From Phascolomyces articulosus (lineage: Eukaryota > Mucoromycota > Mucoromycetes > Mucorales > Lichtheimiaceae), in NCBI GenBank assembly GCA_025677815.1, contig JAIXMP010000043.1, forward strand, positions 124,001 to 188,000: a stretch of DNA of 64,000 nt, given 5' to 3'. The stretch's first letter is position 1, and every line of letters starts with the position of its first letter. Below the pieces are notes generated by a model. That model had not been told where the DNA came from. It did no database searches and saw nothing but the letters and a program-made list of their open reading frames with translations. Shown here piece after piece: positions 11,999 through 22,500 of this stretch. The translations under genes and the position numbers were made by a program.

Positions 11999-12311
11999 TA
12001 TTTTGGATATTATAGAAAAAATTACGTTATTGAAAAAAAAATATGAAAACTAAAAAGAAGTGTGTGTGTGTGTGTGGTGTTACACCACTCACCACTTTTA
12101 TATAATATATAATTCCAACCAAAAAAAAAAAAAATAAGATCGCGCAAGCCTATTTCCTTATCAGGCATAAAAACGCGTCAAGTCCAAATTCAAGGATTTG
12201 AATTATAAAAACGTAGTAGCAACTAACAAGGATGATGTAATCCATTCATATTATTATTAATATATGTACATGAAAAATGAAAAATAAAATGCTTTTAGGA
12301 AAAGATGTTTC
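11999..12311. other. Short intergenic region with GT and A microsatellites
   Basis: This is the space between the FCF1 3' end and the oxidoreductase start. It holds a (GT)n tract at 12060-12076, an A run at about 12122-12136 and no supported gene. Confidence 0.5.
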
Positions 12312-13408
12312 TAAAGAAAAAAATGAAATTGAAAAGAAAAAAAAAGAGGGATTTTAAAAAGTATTGGTACCAAGTTCTGGTAAACGTTCAATGACATAAC
12401 GGCGACCAGAAATATACATGATAGGAATACCGGGAACTTTACGAATACGACGTTTCAAATCACGATCACATGTAGCCACAATATAACATTTATGTTGCAT
12501 AATACGTTGGACTAAACAATCATCTGCATAAGTACCTTTATGAGAACAAGGTAATCGTTCAAATCTTGGATCACGAGCAATTCTATTTTTTTAAAAAAAA
12601 TATTTGAATAAGTCTTGATCTTATGTATTTGTCCAAAAAAAAAAAAAAGACTCTTTCTCTCATATATCCCTTTCCAAACAAAGCTTACTTGAGAGCTATA
12701 CGATATTTAGGTCCTAACTTTTCCAATTCGGCAAGAACACAATCGGTAATACAAGGAATCGCTATATATATATATAAATATATGAATTTCCCTTTTTTGC
12801 AACTCTAATTGTTCATATCTCTCGCTCCCCTCTCTTATCTACACTTACATTTAGCATATAAACAATCCATCATCGCTTTTACTAATTCCAATTTATTTTG
12901 AATTGAAAAATTAATGAAATTGGTATCGACAAGAACATGATAAGGAGGTCCCAATGCAGAATTATATTGGAAAAACATGGAAGAGGCTACTTGAGGTCTA
13001 TACGAAAAATATATAAATATATATATCACACTTAAGTAAACAAGCCTCTCTCTCTCTCTTTTGTTTTATGATATTTACATTTTTCGAACAGCAGCTTTTT
13101 CTTTAACTTCTTCTTTCTTTTTTTGTTTTTCTTGATTAGCTTTCCTAAATAAATCATAGGTTGACACATTAATATCCATGAATATCGAAATGACTCTCGG
13201 GAGTATTGGGGAGTTTGATCCACAAAAAATAAAACATACAATCGGGTATCATTAGGATTGATCATTTTCTTTGCAACAGAAAATTGTCTTGTCTTTCTTG
13301 CTTTACCCTATTAAACATAGCATTTTTTTTTCATTAAAAAAATGTAATCATTCTCTTGTTTGAATAAATTATTTCTCTCCTCCAATTGTGATTCGATTGA
13401 CATACCAT
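12312..13408 (-). CDS. FCF1: FCF1/UTP24, PIN-domain rRNA-processing endonuclease
   Basis: Six exons (13408-13406, 13307-13240, 13144-13079, 12997-12849, 12761-12689, 12582-12312) join to about 209 residues. The sequence follows FCF1 throughout: [15 protein letters not shown], a Lys/Glu-rich linker, [40 protein letters not shown], then [19 protein letters not shown]. The acidic residues of the PIN site (VDTN, ADDCLV, TCDRD) are present. In yeast this nuclease acts in the small-subunit processome, cleaving pre-18S rRNA at A1/A2. The first coding exon is only the ATG, cut by a GTATGT donor. A Cys common before IPCITDC is Ser here, created at an exon junction. After the usual C-terminus the frame runs on for a short Phe-rich tail (TFKIPLFF) to a TAG at 12312, making it longer than the 189-198 residues of yeast and human; a last unseen intron is possible. 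Confidence 0.9.
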
Positions 13409-13639
13409 TTTTTAATAATAACGTTGTTTTTTTTTCAGGACAAAAAGAAACAAAAAAAAAAAGTTTCTATGCAAAATTTCTTAAACTGTTTCTCCATTTG
13501 GAAAATTACTTTCACGCTCCGCTTTTCCCAAAATTGATGTCGCATTTTTTGAAGATCTTGTCGCTGAAGCAGCATTTTTCTTTTTTCTTTTTCTTCACAA
13601 CTTTACAAACTTTACATTATGGCACAATTTTTTTTATGA
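13409..13639. promoter_or_regulatory. Upstream region of FCF1
   Basis: This 231-bp sequence separates the FCF1 start codon from transposon debris. A long T run preceding CAGGACAAAAAG lies at 13428-13450. No coding assignment is made. Confidence 0.35.
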
Positions 13640-14285
13640 AGATGGATAGTGAGATGCTGTTGATGAAAACGGAGAACCTGAACCTTTGGATTACATTGTA
13701 GATCAAAGACTTTTTGGACTTCTTGACAAACTGTGTATTTCTTGATGAATCACCATTCCATGATATAAATATGAAACGTACATGAGCTTGGTCAACAGTA
13801 GGTACTCCTGCTGTTGTAACTGTACCAACTACAATAGCAAAAAAACCACCACAGTATTGGAAGTTATTTCCGCTTCAGGATTAATCAAAGTTAGTGTGAG
13901 AATACCTAGTACTCAGTGAGAAGAGAAAATCTGGTCAAGAATCTGGAATTCTGAGTACTGAAATCGTTTCTGGTCACTACGTCAACTTTTTAAAGGAAAC
14001 ATTAGATGAAATGGATAAACATTCAGCTATGAAAGGACATTATTTGATTATGGACAACACTTTCAATGATATTGCAAAAAATGTTGAGTATCGTGGATAT
14101 CGATGTGCATATCTTTATATTCCCCTGAGCTCAATCCAATAGAACAACTTCGGTCTGCTACAAATAGTAAGATGAAACGTCAACGATTCTTACAACAGGA
14201 GACCTTATCGACAAGAATCCGTAAAGCATGTAACAATGTAAAACCAAAAGACTTTATTGGATTTGTTTCCCATTCACAAAGATAG
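13640..14285 (+). pseudogene. Tc1/mariner-type transposase remnant
   Basis: Fragments in shifting frames follow the order of a Tc1-like DDE transposase. At about 13648 comes ENGEPEPLDYIVDQRL, then CIFLDESPFHDINMKRT (first catalytic Asp), AWSTVGTPAVVTVPTT, SGHYVNFLKETLDEMDKH, GHYLIMDNTFNDI (second Asp), YRGYRCAYLYIP, and SPELNPIEQL (the glutamate), ending KPKDFIGFVSHSQR. At least four frame changes and internal stops interrupt it, so it cannot make an active enzyme. It starts about 240 bp upstream of the FCF1 start codon on the opposite strand. No inverted ends were found. The catalytic order is clear and the family is common in Mucorales. Confidence 0.8.
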
Positions 14286-14590
14286 TTAGATAAGTGTTGT
14301 AGAAAAGAGAGCCTGTATATAAGCTTACAGCGACGTCAGGTAGTAAATAGAAACGTAATTATAAAAGGTAAGTAATTTTTTTTATTTATTTATCAAAAAT
14401 TGATAAAAAAAAATAATGCTCAAAATGCTCTTTATCAAAAAAAGCTTAAATCAACCTTCATAATGCTGCTTCTAAAAACAGGCAACATGTGTAACAAAAA
14501 ATGCAACATATATATAAAAAAAATGTGACATTTATTTCGAAACACAGAGATGTAGTCGCGGCGAATAGTATCCTCTCTTATACTTTTTGA
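14286..14590. other. Space between Tc1 remnant and LINE ORF1
   Basis: AT-rich sequence with no open frame. It probably includes the 3' non-coding end of the Tc1 remnant and the 5' leader of the LINE fragment. Confidence 0.35.
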
Positions 14591-15725
14591 TTGTTTTTCG
14601 ATTACCTATCAAGTAACATATCCACGCTGTCATCCAAAATTGAAAAAGAATCAAAAGACGTGCTTCCACAAAGCAAGCTACCCAGGATCTGTACGGCTAA
14701 AGTAATACAGGCCAGCAACAAACATCGCGCCACTACTCCTCCGCCACACATCTCAAAAATACCAGTGGCAAAGAAGCATAGCTCAAGGACATCCCCCCCT
14801 CGTCCTCCCCCCTCAAAATCTCAAATGTCATCTCCTCTCCCTGATCAATTCCAAGCAGCTCTGCAATCGGTCTTGAGAAACAACTAGTAGAACACCGTGA
14901 AATAATCGACACCACTTTACCCCAATTTATTCATGAAAACAGACAACTCATTATCGACCTAACTGAAGCAAAAAAAATAAGATAGCTGTTCTTTTGAAAG
15001 AGTTAGCAGTTTATAAAGCTAGCTCTATCAAATTTGCTACAACTAATATCAGCACGCAAACACAAGAACAAAAATATATTTCCACCACAATGTGTAACGT
15101 TACGACAGAGGCATCAACACCAGTACCACCACCGAAAGGAAAAAACACCAAATCATACCCAAAAGTAGCAAAACAGGATCTCCCACCAAAAAAGAAGACT
15201 ACCGGACCACCTTCAGAGAAACAACTCAATTGGGCAAGGCGATTTCTTCAAACCGCAAATGGCCCAACTACTTACACGCTTGTATACATACTATCACATC
15301 GATGCACTACTCATGGGGAAATTCGTCATTCTCTTTGCTTAATAGGAATGGAACAAGGTCGACTTATCGACATTTACTTCCCGGTCCGTCGTATAGTAGG
15401 TCTGTTAATTCATGCCTCGTACGAACAAGATCTACATGCATTGCTAAAAGAAGCAAAAATCACTTCGAAAGATGATTTTAACCCTACCTCCGTTTCCATC
15501 ATTGGCAATCCAACACTGTTGGCGCAGCTAACAAAATCCGAGTGTGCCGCTAAAGTAAGAACCTTATACTAAGAATGTATACTTGCCCTCAATCTACGTT
15601 TTGCCCAAAAAGCATCTAGGCATGGCAATCTTATGGAATTTCACATCCTTACCGGACAACAATAACCATCACATTGGGATAGAATTCTTGACCAAGTACC
15701 AAGAAATAAATCCTAAACGTTTATC
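14591..15725 (+). pseudogene. LINE-type retrotransposon ORF1 (gag-like) remnant
   Basis: Two main open blocks, 14591-14884 and 14994-15570, with readable sequence between and after them. They spell a Pro/Lys-rich N-terminal part followed by PSEKQLNWARRFLQ, TYTLVYILSHRCTTHGEI, CLIGMEQGRLIDIYFPVR and GLLIHASYEQDLHALLKEAK. This block resembles the ORF1 protein that accompanies reverse transcriptases in non-LTR elements of Mucorales; the assignment is from memory of the family, not a search. Stops at about 14884, 14982 and 15570 break it. After 15570 the same frame continues as CILALNLRFAQKASRHGN and then decays. No reverse transcriptase follows. Confidence 0.6.
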
Positions 15726-16025
15726 TCATCACCGTAATCAGCTTGTACTAACTTAAGCTGATACTCACCTTTTTCTTTCCACTAGTAATGTCAATAGCAG
15801 TAGTGGAAGAGTAGACGCTATGCAAGAGTAATATACTTTTACGAATGCCACGCCCCCTCACAATTCTAACGCATTAACTTTTTCCTCAACATTGGGGGTT
15901 TTTAGTTGATGATGTAGCCTCCCTTAAACGCTAAGAACCGCAAGGAAGTGACCACATGCTTATAGGCGCAGGTAGAATTAATCTTCTATAAATTTTAACC
16001 TATTTCGAAACACAATCTTTGTTTT
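15726..16025. other. Decayed sequence after LINE ORF1
   Basis: No open frame remains. The base composition is more balanced than true intergenic DNA here, so it is likely the degraded continuation of the LINE element. Confidence 0.3.
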
Positions 16026-16623
16026 ATGAACAAAAATATTATTTTTTTATACTTTCTCCTAATCTTATTTTATGAAGTCGTGAGACTATTTCCGAATCTA
16101 GTGAAACTGAACGACGCAATGATGGTATTGCTGAAGGGGGAGAGCGGCAAAAACAAATTTGGTATGAAAATAGACATGTTTGTCAGTGTAAAGATAAATA
16201 GTACTGACAAGGTTGTTGAAATAGGAGCAAATGATGAGTTCAAATATAATTTGTGTCATTCGAAACTGGTACGTAAACTGCAACAAAATCGAATCTTCGA
16301 TCCAATGGTTGTGTTGCAGTAGGATTAAGAAAACAATTTGAAGTATCTGAATTGGAGTCATATCAGTTGGATCCGATTGTCATTTATGCTATTGGTATGT
16401 TTATTCAGTTTCTTTACCATATTTTATGTTCTTAATCAAACAACTTTTTTAAAAAAAATGGCTGATAAGCGATATGTTTACAACAATAGGTTCTGCAAGA
16501 TATTTCTATCAAGTGTACCGTCGAGAAGGCACCCTTGTTGCTGCCAAAGTATTCTATGAAAGTTTAACGCTACCAAGAACACAGATGGAATTCGCTGAAT
16601 TCTTGATTAAAAAAGAAACTTAA
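16026..16623 (+). pseudogene. Frameshifted two-exon gene remnant, function unknown
   Basis: One frame reads GMKIDMFVSVKINSTDKVVE and onward to NLCHSKLVRKLQQN. A shift near 16285 moves to a second frame with SNGCVAVGLRKQFEVSELE and YQLDPIVIYAIG. That codon is split by a GTATGT donor at 16394 and an acceptor (AACAATAG) at 16482-16489. The second exon gives SARYFYQVYRREGTLVAAKV, then SLTLPRTQMEFAEFLIKKET and a stop at 16621-16623. A splice site that keeps the frame argues that this was a real protein. I recognise the style (short uncharacterised proteins multiplied in Mucorales genomes) but no named family or domain. It lies among transposon debris, so it may have been carried by an element. Confidence 0.45.
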
Positions 16624-16711
16624 GATTTTATTATAGTATAAGGTAAGCATTGTCCCCGATATTCGCGTGAATGTTTTATGATTGCTGTAAGGGGAGCGCT
16701 ACTATATTGAG

Positions 16712-16745
<34 letters not shown>

Positions 16746-17040
16746 CTATATATATATCTATATATATTCATAGGATTATTATGCACGATCTGCCAAGACT
16801 GTACCTTATTTGTTGGATGTCCAAGGAATAGGCACGATGAACAGATCAAGTAGTTAACATTTCTGACAGAAGTCCAAAAAGTAAATGAGTCTTTTTTTCC
16901 AAAAAAAAAAAAAAAGAACCATCATATTCATTCATACATCCATTAGCATAAAGCTTTTACTTATTGGTACATTATCCATGTTCAACACCTTTCTGTCCAC
17001 AAGATATGATCGTATGTATCAAATATCATGAAAAACAGTA
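16624..17040. other. AT-rich spacer with CA/TA microsatellite
   Basis: Contains a CA tract leading into TA/CTATA repeats at about 16711-16767 and an A run at 16902-16915. No gene is supported. Confidence 0.4.
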
Positions 17041-17228
17041 CAGTGGTCCCTCTTTTAATTTCACGGCCAAAATTCCCATTTTTTGATGAAAATAAAGAGG
17101 TATGAAAATTAACGAGAACATCTTTACCAGGTATTCCTTAGCACATTTTTATGTCCCCATGGACCGAACTATTATGAAGATAACGAGGGTTGAAAGTTAA
17201 CGAATGTGAAATTAACGAGGGTCCAATG
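17041..17228. mobile_element. pogo/Tigger-type MITE with TA duplication
   Basis: The left end CAGTGGTCCCTC followed by TTTTAATTTCAC (17041-17064) matches the reverse complement of the right end, CATTGGACCCTC followed by GTTAATTTCAC (17206-17228), with a few substitutions and one gap. TA dinucleotides flank both sides (17039-17040 and 17229-17230). CAGTGG plus CCCTCGTTAA ends and TA target sites define pogo/Tigger/Fot-type transposons. At 188 bp it cannot encode a transposase, so it is a non-autonomous derivative. Internal sub-repeats of the TTAACGA type lie near both ends. Confidence 0.75.
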
Positions 17229-19024
17229 TAGTTCTATTTTATAAACGATTACGTCTCCTTTTCTTTTATAGTAATAATTAGTTTTTGTTGTATATCTTAG
17301 TGATAGTATTTTATTAATCACGAAAACAATTATAAAAAAGATATAAATGAGTTCAAAATAACAAAAAAGTAAAGAATGTACTATTGAAATCGAATTCCCA
17401 AAATTAGGATTTTAATTTTGTTACAGGAGAAGTTGGTCCATTTACATGAAGTAGTCGGAGTGCCTGATAGAATAAATTTAAAAACATGAGTTTGGGTTAA
17501 TCCTTTTTCTCTTTCTTCCTTTCTTTCTTTCAAACCTCAACGTGTCAACCTTTAATATCAACAACATACAGTCAATGAAGGTGGTAAACGTCGCTAAATA
17601 TGAAAGACGTTTTAATCCACATAGACGATATAGGCAAGGTATATTATATTAGCTATGGTAATGTAAGCAACAACATGCTATTAGACTATTCATGTAGTAT
17701 CTATATTATTTTGGGAATTACAACATGCGCTGCAAAACAATAATAAGGACCATTCAAAAGATGAAAACAATAAAGTGGTTAAAAAATACTGATGAAGTCA
17801 ATTGTCAACAACACTAGAAATGAGATTTACACGTATCCAATACATTCTACGTGAGTTGTATAAAGTGTACTAAGACTATCGAAATATTTAATACACGCCG
17901 TGATGGATTAAGGATTAAAAGTAGAATAGAATAAATTTTTGTAAATGTATCTTTGTAAATATCTATTTGTATATATTTGACGGTATTAAGGATTATCGAC
18001 AGGCAAGTTCAATGTATAACGGCCATTTTTCCCACTGTGTTTTTTCCTTATATGTTACGCTTGTGGATGTCGCTTTACTATTTTCATTTATTTGGAAATA
18101 GTAGACGCACCTGGTCATTTTTCCTATTAGTTTCCATTGATAGTTTTTTTTTTGACCCAGGTGCAGGTCAATAAAGGTACGTTCATTGTTGATTTTGTTT
18201 GGTTGAGCAAGTGAGAGGATTCAGAAAGGGTGCTTGCTTGATATGCTTCATTAAATTATCTTGTTAATAGTAGAAAAGGAAAAAAAAATCTAGTAAGGAC
18301 CCGTCATATTTCTATTTGGGATGTGAATGGATAAATGGATTAGGAAGCTATTAGACATATTGCATTTAGTGTTTACTTATTTATTTTTATTAATCTTCTC
18401 AAGGTGTTCTTCTTTTGTCTGGAACATTGAAACTGAAATATCAGTTCTTGCTTTGGCTCATCTTCTCCCCATGTTCTGTTTTTACAACAGTTCATCTGTT
18501 TATATTGTCTTTGCGTATGATATCACCGCCCAGTTCTTTCTCGCGTTGAGTACAACCGTCACGTATCGATGGCTTCTCTTCCAATGTTGGGTTCTGCTGA
18601 GTAGTGTGTCATCTTTTTGGCCGTGATGTTGGTCTGTTCTTTAGCTTAGTCATGGAATGAAGTGCTCTATTGCTTTTTGTGTGTTTCCACTTCTTTTTCT
18701 CTGTTTCGTGTAAGTTGATGGTTTTCAATTATTTGTTTTTCACCTTCTTATTATTTTGCAATAGTCGTTTTTGTATGGTGCTATTTTTTCTATTTGCTTT
18801 TGATTAGGCATAAGAGTAATTGTAGTATGTGGTGAGTTGATATGCTTAATAATGGCTCCTGTCACTTGTGAGGGTACTATAATTTGAATCCAGACACTGT
18901 TTTGTTCAAGAAACATTTCCCCGTAATAAAACGGGTTGAGGATTCCTGGTAAGCAAATAGAGATTTTTTTTTGTATTAAGAAATTTTATTTTAAAACCGA
19001 GAATGGTTCAAAATTTACAAATAT
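17229..19024. other. 1.8-kb stretch without a recognised gene
   Basis: Frames of 60-100 codons occur (for example 18327-18626, hydrophobic and without family features) but none has matching splice structure or motifs. It contains CT-rich and A/T homopolymer tracts. It may be non-coding 3' material of the LINE fragment that ends near 19025, or ordinary intergenic DNA. Confidence 0.4.
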
Positions 19025-19240
19025 TATAGTACTATACTAAGGGGTACGCGGAAGAGAGTTTTGTGCTTCAATTTGTTTGAGGGTTCTAATAGTGGATGCA
19101 ATGACCCCATTAGGCCAAAAAATTTGTTCATCAAAAATGAACCTCCAATGCGCTTAAAAAAAGCAAATAGAGATACAACTTGCAACAACCTCCAATCTTT
19201 TAATTGATTGGCTAACTGAATATTATTTTAAATTGCCGCA
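19025..19240 (-). pseudogene. Probable C-terminal tail of a LINE ORF2 (reverse transcriptase polyprotein)
   Basis: On the minus strand, from about 19222 down, the frames give LKDWRLLQVVSLFAFF and then, after a one-base shift, AHWRFIFDEQIFWPNGVI and STIRTLKQIEAQNSL, with a stop near 19040. The HWRFIFD block near the end, preceded by a Trp/Phe-rich stretch, resembles the C-terminal end of Mucorales LINE polyproteins as I remember them. Nothing of the reverse transcriptase itself remains, and the MED23 promoter begins directly beyond it. The evidence is a short match in style only. Confidence 0.4.
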
Positions 19241-19317
19241 AAAGTGCATAACCCGGAACTGTTGTCTCGCCCTAAAAAGTCCACTCCACTTCTACACACA
19301 TACAAATACCCTCCCCA

Positions 19318-19500
19318 ATGGAATCGTTAAGAACCGTGATTTCGCGGTTGTTTGCCGATGTTCAAGATCCAGGTTCCACTGTATGTTATATTTCTATTTT
19401 TCCAACATTCAGAAAAAAAAAGTAATATTAAATAGATAAACTCATAATGTTCAAACTGTTTGTTTTCTAGCCTTTGGAAGACACGAATCGAAAGTATTGC

Positions 19501-19535
<35 letters not shown>

Positions 19536-22500
19536 GAATTTATCATAAAACAACATTTTTTTCCCCTCAACTCAATCTTGCTTACTCAATCACCCATTCA
19601 ATATTATATATAGTTATTTTAGCAGAAGACCCGCGAAACGTCGAAGAGTCGGTGTATTACACCTTGACATGAATGGAAACAACGATCCATTTTCTTCAGA
19701 CGATAGTGCCATGATCGCGTACCTTCTTCAAACGAGTCGTCTTGATTACGATGCTTTAGCACAAGATTTTTTACGTGCTTCTGTAGTTGGAAATATGGTA
19801 AAAAATAAAATATAAAGCGTGGTTGTAGTGGTGGTGAACAAGTACATAAAAAGAAAGAACGAAAAAAAAGAAGGCTGATCCATGAATATTTGGAATGAAT
19901 TAGTCCGAACAATTAAAATTCATCATGCTAAAATATCGCGCACCACCATTGACATTGATGAAAACAACTCGTCTATTGGCGTTTTTGAACCATTTGATTA
20001 TGATCATGCCTATCACACCTAAAAACGCGAATCTTGCTGGTACCAATAATAACAATCATAGTAATACGAATATGAATAGCAGCAATAGTGGATTTGGTAA
20101 CTCAGCAACACCACATTTCCATCATGCTCATCATCCCCAACAGCAACAACCTTTCCCACTTGGGCAACTTTTTGAAGATCTTACACTGACATTATCATTA
20201 CGTAATGCACAAACCATGGGAGGATCTTCTAATAGTAATAACCCGACAAACAGCAATAGCTCGGTACTTTATTTAATTTGGGTGGTGACGCTCCAATTCA
20301 TGCTATCATATCTGTATAACAATTCTCCTCAAGCTTTGTACAACGCTGGCATTACAACACCCGTCATTCTTGGAATCATTAAACATATTTTATTGGAATT
20401 AACTCGATTACCTGCCACCAATATGAGTGAGCCCCAAAAGAGATGTTTCGCTGTTGGGAAACAAATGCTTGATTTATTTTTGGTGCGTGACCCATCTTCC
20501 ACCTTGACGACGAGTTCATCCGCACAGGCATCATCTCCATTACCTCAGAATACTCAATTATCACCCATCGAACAGTCACCTTTATCTAATACATTATCAT
20601 CATCCTATTTATCGTCCACCACAATTGGCAATGTGTCTTATTATGATGTTGTCTATTCCGTAAGTATATTTATTTGTTATTCGTTGCTTCTTTTGCATTC
20701 ATGGATAAAAAAAATTATTTCGAGGAAGTATCCCCTAGATTTATTTATTTATTTATTTGGATCAATGAATACCACAGTTTCCAGAACTTTACGGCCATTT
20801 CTTAAATTCAACACAAGCTTCCACAAACCCACAACCAGCCATTGCAAATCATAATGTATGGCTCATGACATTACAATATATGATTACATCCATTATTCAA
20901 GATCATCGTTTATTTGAAAGATCTCCTACATTGATGGTGGCCGTGAATATTATCAAACACGTATTAAGAGAAATCAATACATTACCTGCCAATTTATCAA
21001 CAGCTCAAGTGAATTGTCTCAACAAAGGGAAAGAGTTGATTAATTTACTATTATTGGGTCCAATGGGAGATGGTGCTGGTGTTGTGTCTCATTATGATAT
21101 AATTGTCGCTGTAAGTAGTAGTAATTAACACCCTTTCTCTCTCTCTCTCTAATTTTTTATCCCATCTGTGGATGATATTAATACGGGATCTTTTTGTTAT
21201 ACGTTGCGGATGGTGCGATCTATGTTTATTTTATTCTAGTTACCTGATGTTTATGGAGACTTTTTACATGGAACATTTGCACAAAGTATTCATTGGACAA
21301 TGGAAAAATTCATTAATGAACTCGGAAAAAGACGTCGACATTTAGCATTTTTGATGATGCCTCCAGGTAATATTTACATCTATATTGAAAAATCAAATAT
21401 ACTATATGTGATTTACTCCATGGTTATAATATTGATATATATATATATATATTTATATCTTAGATGCGTCATGGCCATTAATATCTCAATTGAGCCGTCG
21501 TCACGAATACAATGATTTAACCACTCGAACAAGTTTTCATATGTTTAAAGGCGATCTTGTAAGTATTTTTTTTAGCATTAGCAATAAAAGAAAGTATCAT
21601 CCCAACTGATCTATGGTTTTGTTATATGTCGATACTGTTTGATAGATTGAATTTGTAAAAGAGGGTAATTCGACCAATATTGAAACACATTTCCGGGATA
21701 TGTTATTCCAACGTGCTTCTATGGATGAGTTTCGACAATTGGAGTTATCCTTAACACAGTCAGGATATGATACAACTCAGATTCGAAAAGCTATGGTTGC
21801 TAAAGTACGTGATGTACTTCAATGTATACAACAACACAGTAAAACAGAAAAAAAGAATTGTAAGCCATTTATTAATTTATTTATTACATTACGTTCCTTG
21901 TCACTCTTTCTTGATGTCACGTTTTTGGTATTATTCTGATACATATCCTCTAATTCCATGTGTGTTTTTATATATTAGCTGATAATGATAATGGTGTATC
22001 AAATGATCCATCCATAGGAGGGGGGCGTGGTGGAGGAGATGATATTAAAATGTCGATTCCTTCGTATTTGGATCTTTGGGAATTGATGAATGAAACCGCA
22101 GATCAACTTTATAGTTTTGTCACGGCTGAGTAAGTAATCATTATATATCTACATATTTGCTGCTTCTGTTGTTGTTGTTGTTGTTGTTAGTAGTATCTCA
22201 GGGATATATAGAACTAAAACGAGTTATTATTATTATATTTTTTTTATAGATATTTTACCTATGAAGATATTCTTCAAGATTTTTATGATTTAGTTTATCA
22301 ACCTAATGGAAAAGAATATCCTCCTGGTACAAAATATCATTTAAGCAAAGATAATGGCTTAGTATGGCTTTTATTGCAATTATTCTGTAAGTATCTTTTT
22401 CCCACATACTATTATATTAAAGATATCTCATTGATTCCTCTTTTGTATATGTCTTTTTTACGAACTTTTTATTAGTTATCGATAAGGTTGCACAAGATGT

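Noticed and set aside
18327..18626. 99-codon hydrophobic plus-strand frame
   Set aside because: Composition follows the T-rich DNA, with no motif, splice partner or family resemblance.
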